Positions 26,231 through 36,062 of a stretch of DNA of 64,000 nucleotides are shown one piece after another. Position 1 is the stretch's first letter. Every line of letters starts with the position of its first letter. The notes below the pieces were generated by a model. The model was not told the origin of the DNA. It did no database searches and saw only the letters and a program-made list of their open reading frames with translations. Where the stretch lies: assembly GCF_002799245.1 (NCBI RefSeq), contig NZ_NEQV01000005.1, forward strand, positions 1 through 64,000, in the 5' to 3' direction. The position numbers and the translations under genes are program-made. This stretch comes from Stenotrophomonas maltophilia. Its GTDB lineage: Bacteria; Pseudomonadota; Gammaproteobacteria; Xanthomonadales; Xanthomonadaceae.

Positions 26231-28903
26231 CTACACCGCGGCCGGGTCGCGCTTGCCGGTGTCGATGCCGTACCGGTCGATGGCCTCCTGCATCCGCGAG
26301 CGCTCGATGCGGCCTTCGTCGGCCAGCGACTTCAATGCGGCCAGCACGATGAAGTGACGATCCACTTCGAAGAACGTGCGCAGCGACTCGCGCGTGTCGG
26401 AGCGGCCGAAGCCATCGGTGCCGAGCGCGGTGAAGCGACGGTCGTTGATGAAGGGACGGATCTGGTCGCCGACGATCTTCATGTAGTCGGTGGCTACCAC
26501 CACCGGGCCTTCATGGCCCTGCAGGCACTGCTGCACGTAGGGCACGCGCGGTTTCCCGGCCGGATGCAGCAGGTTCCAGCGCTCGGCGGCCAGGCCATCG
26601 CGGCGCAGTTCGGTCAGGCTGGTCGCGCTCCACACATCGCTGGCGATGCCGAAGTCCTGCAGCAGCAGTTCGGCCGCGGCTTCCACTTCGCGCAGGATCG
26701 CGCCGCTGCCCATCAGCTGCACGCGTGGCTGCGAGGCATTGTCGGCGGGTGCCGGATGCAGCAGGTACAGGCCCTTCAGGATGCCAGCCTCGGCGCCCTC
26801 GGGCAGTGCCGGCTGCGGGTAGTTCTCGTTGAGCACGGTGATGTAGTAGTAGATGTCTTCCTGCTCGACATACATGCGGCGCAGGCCGTCGTGGATGATC
26901 ACCGCCAGCTCGTAGTTGAAGGTCGGGTCGTACGACACGCAGCTCGGAATCACCGACGACAGCACGTGGCTGTGGCCGTCATCGTGCTGCAGGCCTTCGC
27001 CCATCAGCGTGGTGCGGCCCGAGGTGGCGCCGAGCAGGAAGCCGCGCGTACGTGCATCGGCTGCAGCCCAGGCCAGGTCACCGACGCGCTGAAGGCCGAA
27101 CATCGAATAGAAGATGTAGAACGGAATCGTGGCCAGGCCGTGGTTACTGTAGGCGGTGCCGGCGGCGATCCATGAACAGATCGCGCCGGATTCGTTGATG
27201 CCTTCCTGCAGGATCTGGCCGTCCTTGGCTTCCTTGTAGTAGCTCAGCTGGCCGGCGTCCTGCGGGGTGTACAGCTGGCCGAGGTACGAATGGATGCCGA
27301 TCTGGCGGAACAGGCCCTCCATGCCGAAGGTGCGCGATTCATCGGGCACGATCGGAATCACCAGCTTGCCCAGTTCCGGGTCCTTCAGCAGGCTGGTGAG
27401 GATGCGCACGAAGCCCATGGTGGTGGACTGGCTACGGTCGCCACTGCCCTGCAGCTGGGTGTTGAAGATCGACAGCGGCGGCAGCGGCAGCGGATCGACC
27501 CTGGCCACACGCACCGGCAACTGGCCGCCCTGGATGCGGCGACGCTCGGCGAAGTAGGCGGCCTCGGCGCTGCCCGGCTCCGGACGCAGGTACGGCATTT
27601 CCGCCAGCTGCTCGTCACTGACCGGCAGGCTGAAGCGATCGCGGAAGGCACGCACCGCATCGGCGCTCATCTTCTTCAGCTGATGGTTGATGTTCTGGCC
27701 TTCGCCGGCTTCGCCCATGCCGAAGCCCTTGACCGTCTTGGCCAGGATCACCGTCGGCCGGCCAGGGGTGTTCACCGCCTGCTGGTAGGCGGCGAAGACC
27801 TTCAGGGGATCATGGCCGCCGCGTGCCAGCGCCCAGATATCGTCGTCGCTCATGTGCGCGACCAGCTCCAGCAGCTCGGGGTAGCGCCCGAAGAAATGCT
27901 CGCGCACGTAAGCGCCGCTCTGCGACTTGAAGGTCTGGTAGTCGCCGTCCACGCATTCCATCATGCGCTGGCGCAGCAGGCCGCTGTGGTCGCGTGCGAG
28001 CAGGTCGTCCCAGCCACTGCCCCAGATCAGCTTGATCACGTTCCAGCCGGCTGCGCGGAAGCTGCCTTCCAGTTCCTGGATGACCTTGGCGTTGCCGCGT
28101 ACCGGACCGTCCAGGCGCTGCAGGTTGCAGTTGACCACGAACACGATGTTGTCCAGCCGCTCGCGGCCGGCCAGCGAGATGGCCGCCAGCGATTCGGGCT
28201 GGTCCATCTCGCCGTCGCCGAGGAATGCCCAGACCTTGCGCCCCTGGTGCTGCTTCAGGCCGCGGTACTCCAGGTAGCGCATGTAGCGCGCCTGATAGGC
28301 GGCGGTGAGCGGGCCCAGGCCCATCGACACGGTGGGGAACTGCCAGAACTCCGGCATCAGCCGCGGGTGTGGATACGAGGACAGGCCCTCGCGACCTGCT
28401 TCGCGGCGGAAGTTGTCCATCCGTGCCGGATCGATCCGCCCTTCCACGTACGCGCGACCATAGATGCCCGGCGCGGAATGGCCCTGGATGTAGATCATGT
28501 CGCCGTCGAAGGTGTCGGTGCGGCCACGGAAGAAGTGGTCGAAGCCCACGTCGTAGAGCACCGCCGCCGACTGGTAGGTGGCGATGTGGCCACCGACATT
28601 GGAGTGCTTGCCGGCGCGCAGCACCATCACCATCGCGTTCCAGCGGATCATCGCGTTCAGGCGATGCTCGATGGCCAGGTCACCGGGGTAGGCCGGCTGG
28701 CGCTCCGGCGGAATGGTGTTGATGTAGGCGGTCCAGGCACGGGTATGCAGGTCGCCGTGCTGTTGTGCGTCGAGCTCGCTCAGCTGATCGATCAGATAGT
28801 GCGCGCGTGGCCGGCCACCGGCCTGCATCACCGCCTCCAGCGATTCACGCCACTCCCGCGTTTCCAGCGGGTCGGTATCGAAGGGGATGGGGGCTTGGTT
28901 CAT
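26231..28903 (-). CDS. aceE: pyruvate dehydrogenase E1, homodimeric type
   Basis: Thiamine diphosphate enzyme that decarboxylates pyruvate and acetylates lipoyl-E2. The 890-residue protein shows GGHIATYQSAAVLYDVGFDH near 100-120, the diphosphate-binding GDGEMDQPES, and KTVKGFGMGEAGEGQNINHQ. The C-terminal half has GRTTLMGEGLQHDDGHSH. Upstream extension of the frame to 29626 has no homology; the ATG at 28903 starts the conserved N-terminus. No E2 (aceF) or lpd gene is next to it; the neighbours are unrelated. Whether it is the only E1 or a second copy cannot be told from the window. Confidence 0.95.
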   Translation of the reverse strand: MNQAPIPFDTDPLETREWRESLEAVMQAGGRPRAHYLIDQLSELDAQQHGDLHTRAWTAYINTIPPERQPAYPGDLAIEHRLNAMIRWNAMVMVLRAGKHSNVGGHIATYQSAAVLYDVGFDHFFRGRTDTFDGDMIYIQGHSAPGIYGRAYVEGRIDPARMDNFRREAGREGLSSYPHPRLMPEFWQFPTVSMGLGPLTAAYQARYMRYLEYRGLKQHQGRKVWAFLGDGEMDQPESLAAISLAGRERLDNIVFVVNCNLQRLDGPVRGNAKVIQELEGSFRAAGWNVIKLIWGSGWDDLLARDHSGLLRQRMMECVDGDYQTFKSQSGAYVREHFFGRYPELLELVAHMSDDDIWALARGGHDPLKVFAAYQQAVNTPGRPTVILAKTVKGFGMGEAGEGQNINHQLKKMSADAVRAFRDRFSLPVSDEQLAEMPYLRPEPGSAEAAYFAERRRIQGGQLPVRVARVDPLPLPPLSIFNTQLQGSGDRSQSTTMGFVRILTSLLKDPELGKLVIPIVPDESRTFGMEGLFRQIGIHSYLGQLYTPQDAGQLSYYKEAKDGQILQEGINESGAICSWIAAGTAYSNHGLATIPFYIFYSMFGLQRVGDLAWAAADARTRGFLLGATSGRTTLMGEGLQHDDGHSHVLSSVIPSCVSYDPTFNYELAVIIHDGLRRMYVEQEDIYYYITVLNENYPQPALPEGAEAGILKGLYLLHPAPADNASQPRVQLMGSGAILREVEAAAELLLQDFGIASDVWSATSLTELRRDGLAAERWNLLHPAGKPRVPYVQQCLQGHEGPVVVATDYMKIVGDQIRPFINDRRFTALGTDGFGRSDTRESLRTFFEVDRHFIVLAALKSLADEGRIERSRMQEAIDRYGIDTGKRDPAAV

Positions 28904-29110
28904 GGCTGTCTCCAGAGGGCGCCGGTCGGACCTCTGCCTGGGCGACAACACCGGCAGGGCGCACAGCACTGGAGCGGGGTCGCAACGGCGGGGCCGTGAC
29001 GCGGGAGGTGGCCTGGGTGGCCACCGAGGAGACAAGCGTAGGTGCGTGCCTGGATCGCGGGTAGACGGGCGCGGCTTGGGTCTGCGCCAATCCAGCATTG
29101 TTGCGCTTGT

Positions 29111-29137
29111 GCAGAGCCGAGCCGTGCTCGGCTCTGC
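29111..29137. repeat. SMAG-like hairpin
   Basis: GCAGAGCCGAG (29111-29121) pairs with 29127-29137, loop CCGTG. It lies 10 bases after the phospholipase stop and may end that transcript. Confidence 0.5.
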
Positions 29138-29147
29138 AGGCGGGTCT

Positions 29148-31268
29148 TCAGTCGTGCTCGAACCGCAATGGCTCGCTGCCCATTGCCGGGTCGCTGGTGC
29201 CGGGGCGGCCATCCTCGGCGCGGCCGGCCAGGCGCAGCACGCTTTCGCCGGCGCTGAGCTGCAGGTCGTACCAGCCTGCTGTAGGTGCGGCGTCCCACGC
29301 CACCGTGGTCTCGGCATGCGCCGGCAGCGCCAGTGTCTGCTCGGGCATGTGCCCGGTATAGGCGCCTGCCTGCACGCGCACCTGCTGCGCGCCATCGCCC
29401 AGGTTGCGCAGGTGCAACCGCATCTGGCCATCCACGCGCTCGACCACGGTCTGAATGGCAGGTGCCCTGGCACTGCCCTGGAAGTGGCGGTGGAAGCCGT
29501 TCGGGCCAAGCAGCCACAGGTCATAGCGGCCCTGGGCGTCCAGCGGCCAGCGCTCGCGCAGCGGTGTACCCGGCAGCAGCGTGTAGCGGCGCGGCACCGC
29601 GTCCAGCCGCAGCCGGTCGTAGACATGCAGCACCGCCGCCGCGCCTTCGCAGGACAGTGTCAGGTCCAGCCCCGAGGCGTCGATCGCCGCGATCGATGCC
29701 TGCGGCCGATAGGGCAGGGCACGCGCCGGGCGCACGCCGCTTTCCTGCTTTGCGGGTTTCAACCCCTCCGGCAATGCGGGCACGGTACGCCCGGGCAGGG
29801 CGGCAGCGCGTGCCGCCACCGCGCTGACGTCGGGCAGGCTGCGGACGAACGGACGGGTATCGCTCTGGGCGAAGTCGAAGGCGTTGCTGAGGTCACCGCA
29901 GACCGCACGGCGCCACGGCGAGATGTCCGGTGCGGCCACGCCGAAGCGGCGTTCGATCAGCCGAATGACCGAGGTGTGGTCGTACACCTGGGAATCGACC
30001 CAGCCACCCCGGCTCCACGGTGATATCACGTACAGCGGTACGCGCGGACCCAGCCCATACGGACGGCCGCGCAGTTCGGCGAGGTCGTACTTCTCGTCAC
30101 CCGGCGCCGGGTGACGGTGGTACTCGCCTTCGGTGCTGACCGAAGACACTCCCGCCCAGCCGCCGTCCAGCGGGGACGGCGGCGCAGGTGGCGGCATGTG
30201 GTCGAAGAACCCGTCGTTCTCGTCGAACATCAGCAGCAGGGCGGTGCGGCTCCACACCTGCGGATCGGCGGTCAGCGCATCCAGCACGCGCGCGGTATAG
30301 GCCGCGCCCTGGGCCGGGCTGGAGGGGCCGGGATGCTCACTGCCGGCCGCGTCGGCGATGATGAAGCTGACCTGCGGCAGGCGTCCGTCGATCGCGTCCT
30401 GGCGCAGTTGCGCCAGGCCACGCGTGCTGACCCCGCGCGCGCGCAGTTGCGGGTCATGCCCCGGCGCCGCACGGTGGGCCTGGCGGAAAGCCTCGAAGCC
30501 GGCCAGCGGGTTGTCGGTGAAGTTGTCGGCCATGTCCTGGTAGATCTGCCAGGACACGCCCGCCTTCTGCAGGCGCTCGACATAGCTGGTCCAGCGATAC
30601 GACGCCGGGTGCCCGCCCTGTTCGGGGAAATTGTCGTGCGAATTGGCGATCACCGGGCCACCGGCACGCGCGTGCCCATCGTTGTGGCCGGTCCACAGGA
30701 ACACCCGGTTCGGGTTGGTCCCGGCCTGCATCGCGCAGTGGTAGGCGTCGCAGAGCGTGAAGGCGTCGGCCAGGGCGAACTGGAACGGCAGATCACTGCG
30801 CTGGTAGTAACCCATCGAGTGGTTCTGCTTGGCCTTCGGCCATTGCCCCATGCGCCCGTGGTCCCACGCCCGGTGGGCATCGGGCCAGGTGTGCGGCGTG
30901 CCTTCCACCCGCATGTAGCCGAAGTGCGCGGCGGTATCCAGCGGGAACGGTGCTATCGCCCGCGTACCGCTGGCGTCGGGCTGCAGCCACAGGCTGCGGG
31001 TGCGGCCGCCGGCCTGCAGTGCCGGCGCGGGGGCCACGAAGCGATCGCCGAAACCACGTACTCCCGGCAGCGTGCCGAAGTAGTGGTCGAACGAGCGGTT
31101 CTCCTGCATGAACACCACGATGTGCTGCAGGTCTTCGAGGCTGCGCGTCTGCGCGGCAGGGGCGATCGCTGCGGCCCGGGCGATGCTGGGCAGCAGCGGG
31201 GAAAGGCCGGCGGCAACGCCGGCCTGCAACAACCGGCGTCGGCCGATATCGGTCACGGGCTCACTCAC
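29148..31268 (-). CDS. phosphocholine-specific phospholipase C
   Basis: Extracellular enzyme that cuts phosphocholine from phospholipids, 706 residues. A Tat-type signal (GRRRLLQAGVAAG at 9-21) is followed by the phosphoesterase signature FMQENRSFDHYFGTLPG, with Glu56-Asn57. LMFDENDGFFDH and YDHTSVIRLIERRFG carry further metal ligands. Two C-terminal beta domains of the PLC type follow (about 500-700). It starts with GTG overlapping the receptor stop (GTGA), so both form one operon. Upstream there is a Pho-like box, fitting use of phospholipids when phosphate is scarce. Confidence 0.9.
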   Translation of the reverse strand: MSEPVTDIGRRRLLQAGVAAGLSPLLPSIARAAAIAPAAQTRSLEDLQHIVVFMQENRSFDHYFGTLPGVRGFGDRFVAPAPALQAGGRTRSLWLQPDASGTRAIAPFPLDTAAHFGYMRVEGTPHTWPDAHRAWDHGRMGQWPKAKQNHSMGYYQRSDLPFQFALADAFTLCDAYHCAMQAGTNPNRVFLWTGHNDGHARAGGPVIANSHDNFPEQGGHPASYRWTSYVERLQKAGVSWQIYQDMADNFTDNPLAGFEAFRQAHRAAPGHDPQLRARGVSTRGLAQLRQDAIDGRLPQVSFIIADAAGSEHPGPSSPAQGAAYTARVLDALTADPQVWSRTALLLMFDENDGFFDHMPPPAPPSPLDGGWAGVSSVSTEGEYHRHPAPGDEKYDLAELRGRPYGLGPRVPLYVISPWSRGGWVDSQVYDHTSVIRLIERRFGVAAPDISPWRRAVCGDLSNAFDFAQSDTRPFVRSLPDVSAVAARAAALPGRTVPALPEGLKPAKQESGVRPARALPYRPQASIAAIDASGLDLTLSCEGAAAVLHVYDRLRLDAVPRRYTLLPGTPLRERWPLDAQGRYDLWLLGPNGFHRHFQGSARAPAIQTVVERVDGQMRLHLRNLGDGAQQVRVQAGAYTGHMPEQTLALPAHAETTVAWDAAPTAGWYDLQLSAGESVLRLAGRAEDGRPGTSDPAMGSEPLRFEHD

Positions 31269-33643
31269 AGGTCCACACGGAAGGAGATGCCGACGGTGCG
31301 CGGGGCGCCGATGAAGGCGTTGTCGCGGCCGTCAACACCTGCAAGATACCGCTTGTCGGTGAGGTTGCTCACCACCAGGTTGGCGCCCATGCCCTTCAGG
31401 CGCGGCGACAGGCCCTGCAGGTCGAAGCCGATGTTGGCGTTGAACACGGTGGCCGACGGCAGCTTGTTGACGTTGGCGGCGTCGAGATAGCGCGTGCCCA
31501 GGTAACGGCCGGACAAGCCGAAGTTCCAGTTCTCGCCCTGCCAGTCCGCCGACAGCACCAGGGTCTGTTCGGGCTGGCCGATCACCTTGGCGCCATCGAC
31601 GATGCCCAGTTGGGTATCGCGCGCGGCATCGCCGCTGCCGAGGTACTTGGAGCGGTTGTAGGTATAGGCGGCGTTGACCCGCCAGCCGTTGTCCCAACCG
31701 TAGCCGAACGCCGCCTCCAGGCCGTTGCTTTCCACACCACCGAAGTTCTCGTAGACGCCGTCGGTCTCGCCGAGATAGTCGATGCCGCTGACGAAACCGG
31801 CCGGTAGGTAGACGATGCGGTTGTCGAACTTGATGTTGTACAGGGTCACCGAGGCGGTCAGCGGCCAGCGGCTGATGCGCATGCCCACCTCGATGTTGTC
31901 GGCGGTCTCCGGCTCGACGTTGCGGAAGCGCTGCGGATCGGTCTCGCCGAGCACGCCGGAGGGAATGGCGGCGAAGTTCTGCGAGAAGCCAGCGAACAGC
32001 TCCATGCCTTCCACGCCCGGTGCCCAGGTGAAGCCGGTGGAGATCAGCGGGTCGGACTTGGAATCGGACGTCACATGCTCGCTGGCGCCGATCACGCGGC
32101 GACGCGACTGGTCGACGAAGAACTGCTTCACGCCCAGGCGTGCACTGAACGGCCCGAAGCGGGCCACGTCCTCGACGTAGTACATCTGTTCGTCGACCTT
32201 GTACTTGTCCTCGAACTGTACCCAGTACGGCTGGTGGTCGAAGGCGATGTCCTGGCCGACGTTGAGCAGGCGGTGCCAGTCGCGGCGCGCCGAGCGGTCC
32301 AGCTTCTCCACCCACAGGCCGCCGCGGATCGTGTTGTCGACCGCGCCGAAGGTCTGGCGCCACTCGACATCGGCGGTCACGCCCATGCGGTCGTTGTCGT
32401 AGTGGGTGTGGCGATACGACTGCGCGCCCAGCACGTTGCCGGCGTAGCAGTTCGGATCGTACTCGGCGGTGAAGCCCAGCCGCGGGGTGCAGCTGGCCAG
32501 GCGCTGCGCGGCACTGCCATCGGGATTGACGAAGTAGATCTGGCCGCGGTTGCTGCCGCCATAGATGGTCTTGCCGCCGATGTATTCCGACTCGGGACGG
32601 CCAGCGCCATCGTCGCTGACCTGTGCCAGGTAGGGCGGCAACCAGTCGCCGCGGCCTTCCATGCGGTGCCCATAGGCCGCCACCGAGGCCTTGAAGCCGT
32701 TGCCGCCGTCGAAGGCCGCACGCAGGTAGCCGAAGGTGTTCTCGCGCAGTGCACGCGAGCCGGAACGGTAGTTCTGGTCCAGGTAGGGAATGCCGGTGAG
32801 GGTGCCGACCAGGTTGTCGCGGTCCGGATTGGTGGCGAAGCCCTTCGGTGAAACGCTGGTGTACTCGGGCTCGTCGGCATCGTTGTAGGACAGGTAGCCG
32901 GTCAGCGTCCAGCGGTCCAGTTCGGTGATGAACTTGCCGGCAATGTGGTCGTTGCTGGTCTTGCCGCTGCCATCGATCCAGTCATGCACGCGCGCCGACG
33001 AGGCGCTGACCCAGGCGCGGGTGTGGCCGCCGAGCAGGCCGGTGTCGTAGCGCACGTAGTACTTGCGCGCCTCGTTGTCACCGGCGCCGACCACGAAGCG
33101 CAGGCGGCTGTCCTGCAGCGGATCGCTGGTGAGGAAGTTGAGCGTGCCACCCAGCGCTTCATTCGAGCGCGAGGAGATGTCTGCGGTGCCCTGGCTGACT
33201 TCCACCGTTTCCAGGTCGAGGGTGTCGATGTAGCGGTTGGCCAGCGAGCCGCCGCCGTAACCCGAGCCGCCGTTGGGCAGGCCGTCGATGGTGGTGCCGA
33301 TCTGCTGGGTGTCGCGGTTGGTGACGAAGCCACGCATGCTGATCTGCGTACCCCACACCGATGAACCGGTGGCATCGGCTTCGCTGACCACCACGCCAGG
33401 TACCTCGTTGAGCGCGTCGTTGACGCTGCTCATCACGGTCTGCCGGTTCAGCGTTTCCGCGCGTACCGAGGTCTTGGCGTAGCTGGTGGCCTGGCCGATC
33501 ACCTGCACCTGGTCGAGGGTACGCGCATCGCTGCTGCGCGTTTCGGCCGCGTCGCCCTGCGGTGCTTCGGCCAGGGCGTCCAGTGCAGGGGCGATCAGCA
33601 GGGCAAGCAGCGAGACACGGGGAAAGCGCGCAAACGTTCGCAT
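31265..33643 (-). CDS. TonB-dependent receptor paired with phospholipase C
   Basis: Outer membrane receptor of 792 residues. Signal peptide FPRVSLLALLIAPALDALA, then RTLDQVQVIGQATSYAKTSV and the plug with ISMRGFVTNRDTQQIGTTID. A serine/glycine-rich GSGYGGGSLANRYIDTLDL follows. The barrel ends GISFRVDL. The start at 33643 is set by the signal peptide; the frame is open to 33865. It is the first gene of the operon with phospholipase C, so its ligand could be a product of phospholipid breakdown or a phosphate ester; this is inferred from context only. Confidence 0.82.
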   Translation of the reverse strand: MRTFARFPRVSLLALLIAPALDALAEAPQGDAAETRSSDARTLDQVQVIGQATSYAKTSVRAETLNRQTVMSSVNDALNEVPGVVVSEADATGSSVWGTQISMRGFVTNRDTQQIGTTIDGLPNGGSGYGGGSLANRYIDTLDLETVEVSQGTADISSRSNEALGGTLNFLTSDPLQDSRLRFVVGAGDNEARKYYVRYDTGLLGGHTRAWVSASSARVHDWIDGSGKTSNDHIAGKFITELDRWTLTGYLSYNDADEPEYTSVSPKGFATNPDRDNLVGTLTGIPYLDQNYRSGSRALRENTFGYLRAAFDGGNGFKASVAAYGHRMEGRGDWLPPYLAQVSDDGAGRPESEYIGGKTIYGGSNRGQIYFVNPDGSAAQRLASCTPRLGFTAEYDPNCYAGNVLGAQSYRHTHYDNDRMGVTADVEWRQTFGAVDNTIRGGLWVEKLDRSARRDWHRLLNVGQDIAFDHQPYWVQFEDKYKVDEQMYYVEDVARFGPFSARLGVKQFFVDQSRRRVIGASEHVTSDSKSDPLISTGFTWAPGVEGMELFAGFSQNFAAIPSGVLGETDPQRFRNVEPETADNIEVGMRISRWPLTASVTLYNIKFDNRIVYLPAGFVSGIDYLGETDGVYENFGGVESNGLEAAFGYGWDNGWRVNAAYTYNRSKYLGSGDAARDTQLGIVDGAKVIGQPEQTLVLSADWQGENWNFGLSGRYLGTRYLDAANVNKLPSATVFNANIGFDLQGLSPRLKGMGANLVVSNLTDKRYLAGVDGRDNAFIGAPRTVGISFRVDL

Positions 33644-33692
33644 CGAGACCGGACCTTCAGAGGAGGGAAGCCCCGGAGTGTCGGCAGCGCCA

Positions 33693-33710
33693 ATGACATG
33701 GGCATGACGT
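33693..33710 (-). promoter_or_regulatory. Pho-like box
   Basis: On the minus strand ACGTCATGCCCATGTCAT shows two GTCAT repeats exactly 11 bp apart, the layout of PhoB sites (consensus CTGTCAT repeats). It is 50 bases upstream of the receptor-phospholipase operon. Confidence 0.5.
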
Positions 33711-33758
33711 GACGATGCAGGAATCGTGTTATGCGACGGGCGGCACCCGCTGCCTGCT

Positions 33759-34685
33759 TCAGTACCGCGCGTCCTTGGGTTTCGGGTCGCGCGGCCAGTC
33801 CTTGCCCTTGTTGGCGAAGTCTGGCCGCGGCTGGTTGATGAAGTAGCTGGCGATATCCACCGCATCCTGGTCGGGCATCACCTGCTGGCCCAGTGGCGGT
33901 TCACGGGTCACTGCCGGTGGCATGTTGTGCTTGATGAAGCCGGCCGCCTTGTACAGGCGCGCCATGCCGGCGCCGATGTTGAAGCTGTGGTCGCCCCACA
34001 GCGGCGGGAACGCGATGTCACCACTCGCGTCACGCCGGCCTTCGCCGTTGTCGCCGTGGCAGGCAGCGCACTGCACGGCGTACAGCGCCTGGCCACGGAT
34101 CGGGTCTGCGGTCAGTGTGTTGTCGATCGGTCCCTCACTGGCAGCGGCGACTTTTGCACCGCTCGGCACCGGGCTGCTCAGCCACGCCATGTAGTCGAGC
34201 ATCGCGCGCATCTGCGGCGCGTCCTTCGGCAGCGGCTTGCCGTTCATCGAACGCTGCAGGCAGCCATTGATGCGCTCGGTCAGCCCGATCACCTTGCCCG
34301 GACGCGGCATGTAGCGCGGATAGGCGCCGCCACCGGTGTTGAAGTAGTGGTTTCCGAAGGGGCGCTTGCCCTCGGCCATGTGGCACGAGTTGCAGTTCAG
34401 ATCGTTGCCGACGTTGTCCGGCAGCAGCCGCGCGGTCTCGTTGAGGATGCGCCGGCCGAGCATCACCGATTCGGCATTGCCCAGGCCGGCGATCTCTTCA
34501 GCACTGGGCGCGTGGTAGTGGCCGACCACCTTGCCCTGTGCATCGAGAATATCGATCGTGCCGGCTACGGCAGCATCCAGGTCCGGATACAGATGACGGT
34601 AGGCGAGGGTACCGGCACCAGCCAGCACCGCGAGGGTGATCGCGCTGCCGATCAGCAGGCGGGAACGCGTGCGCGAACGCTTCAT
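33759..34685 (-). CDS. diheme cytochrome c, TsdA-like
   Basis: Exported diheme cytochrome of 308 residues with an N-terminal membrane anchor (about 10-30). Hemes bind at CNSCH (98-102) and CAACH (206-210). ERINGCLQRSMNGKPLP near 137-153 matches thiosulfate dehydrogenase TsdA, where the Cys corresponding to Cys142 is the sixth ligand of heme 1. The spacing of 40 residues from His102 fits. The gene overlaps the stop of the triheme cytochrome upstream by four bases (ATGA). Thiosulfate as substrate is inferred from the family; a tetrathionate-reducing direction is also possible. Confidence 0.75.
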   Translation of the reverse strand: MKRSRTRSRLLIGSAITLAVLAGAGTLAYRHLYPDLDAAVAGTIDILDAQGKVVGHYHAPSAEEIAGLGNAESVMLGRRILNETARLLPDNVGNDLNCNSCHMAEGKRPFGNHYFNTGGGAYPRYMPRPGKVIGLTERINGCLQRSMNGKPLPKDAPQMRAMLDYMAWLSSPVPSGAKVAAASEGPIDNTLTADPIRGQALYAVQCAACHGDNGEGRRDASGDIAFPPLWGDHSFNIGAGMARLYKAAGFIKHNMPPAVTREPPLGQQVMPDQDAVDIASYFINQPRPDFANKGKDWPRDPKPKDARY

Positions 34686-36028
34686 CGTGCGGCCTCCTGC
34701 GGAACGTAGTGCACCGGCTTGTCGCGCACCACCCGGCGCATGCGCGCCACGTCGACGTCGCTCACCGCGCTGGCCTGGTTGCCCCAGCTGCTGCGGATGA
34801 AGGTCAGGATCTGTGCCAGCTGAGCATTCGGCAGCTGCTCGAAGCCCGGCATGGTGAAGGCCATGCGGTCGTGCGGGGTATGTGGCGTGCGGCCACCGAT
34901 CAGGGTCACCTGCACCAGCGAGCTGGGATCGTCGGCGAACACGATCGAGTTGCCGGCCAGCGCAGGATAGACGCGGGGCATGCCGCGGCCATCGGCACGG
35001 TGGCAGGCCTGGCAGTGTTCGGCATAGGCCAGCGAACCGGCAACACGGTAGTTGCCGCTGCGCAATGCGGCGGTGGTGGTGTCGGTACCGGGCGACCACT
35101 GCGCGCTGCGGCCCTCACGCGCCGGCAGCTGCTTCAGGTAGCGTGCCATCGCCAGCAGGTCGGCGTCGGAAAGGTACTGCGTGCTGTGCTCGACCACGTC
35201 GGCCATGCCGCCGAAGGCTGCAGAGCGATCGGTGCGGCCAGTGCGCAGGAAATCGACGATCTCACTTTCGCTCCAGCTGGCCAGGCCGGTCGATTCGTCG
35301 CGCAGGTTCTTCGCGTACCAGCCTTCCAGCACCGAACCGGACAGGAACTGGCGGCTGTCATCATCGGCCATCGCCTTTTCCTGGAACGCCAGGCCGCGCG
35401 GCGTGTGGCAGGCGCCGCAATGGGCCAGGCCTTCAACCAGTTCGGCACCCCGCTGCTGGCCGGCATCCAGCGATGGATCCGGGCTGAAGCTGCGCGGGCG
35501 TGCGAACAGCAGTTGCCACCACGCCAGAGGCCAGCGCATGTTGGCCGGCCACGGAATCGTGCTGTCTGCGTTGTCCTGCTTCACCGGCTGCACCGAGCCC
35601 ATGAAGTAGGCGTACAGCGCCTTGATCTCGGCATCGGGGGCGATCACGTACGAGGCGTACGGCATTGCCGGATACAACGGCTGGCCATCGTGGCGGATGC
35701 CCCGGCGTACCGCACGCTCGAAGTAGGCGTAATCGTAGGCACCGATGCCGGTGTCCGGATCGGGCGTGATGTTGGTCGAGTAGATCGTGCCCATCGGCGT
35801 CTGCATGCCGAGGCCACCGGCGAACGGCTTGCCGGCGGGCGCGGTGTGGCAGGCCGCGCAATCGGCGGCGCGCGACAGGTACTGCCCCTGCGCGATCAGT
35901 GCCGGATCGTGAATGTCGACCTGCGCCACCTGCCGCGGTGCGAACCAGTAGGGCGTGCTGCGGGCGATGCCGTAGGCCGCAGCCACCGTGGCGGCCAGAG
36001 CGAGGGCGAGCTTGATCGAGGTGCGCAT
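34682..36028 (-). CDS. triheme cytochrome c, AdhB-like
   Basis: Membrane-linked triheme cytochrome of 448 residues, like the cytochrome subunits of PQQ alcohol and gluconate dehydrogenases. Hemes bind at CAACH (57-61), CGACH (204-208) and CQACH (339-343). FAGGLGMQTPMGTIYSTNIT follows the first site, as in that family. A signal or anchor helix covers about 5-22. No dehydrogenase subunit lies nearby; its only partner is the TsdA-like cytochrome, which starts inside its stop. A perfect FNR-type site lies 35 bases before the ATG at 36028. Confidence 0.82.
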   Translation of the reverse strand: MRTSIKLALALAATVAAAYGIARSTPYWFAPRQVAQVDIHDPALIAQGQYLSRAADCAACHTAPAGKPFAGGLGMQTPMGTIYSTNITPDPDTGIGAYDYAYFERAVRRGIRHDGQPLYPAMPYASYVIAPDAEIKALYAYFMGSVQPVKQDNADSTIPWPANMRWPLAWWQLLFARPRSFSPDPSLDAGQQRGAELVEGLAHCGACHTPRGLAFQEKAMADDDSRQFLSGSVLEGWYAKNLRDESTGLASWSESEIVDFLRTGRTDRSAAFGGMADVVEHSTQYLSDADLLAMARYLKQLPAREGRSAQWSPGTDTTTAALRSGNYRVAGSLAYAEHCQACHRADGRGMPRVYPALAGNSIVFADDPSSLVQVTLIGGRTPHTPHDRMAFTMPGFEQLPNAQLAQILTFIRSSWGNQASAVSDVDVARMRRVVRDKPVHYVPQEAAR

Positions 36029-36062
36029 GGGCGCACTCTGGGCAATCGCGCGCACGCGTTCA

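Noticed and set aside
27290..28999. 569-residue rightward ORF opposite aceE
   Set aside because: Shadow of aceE, which has clear motifs.
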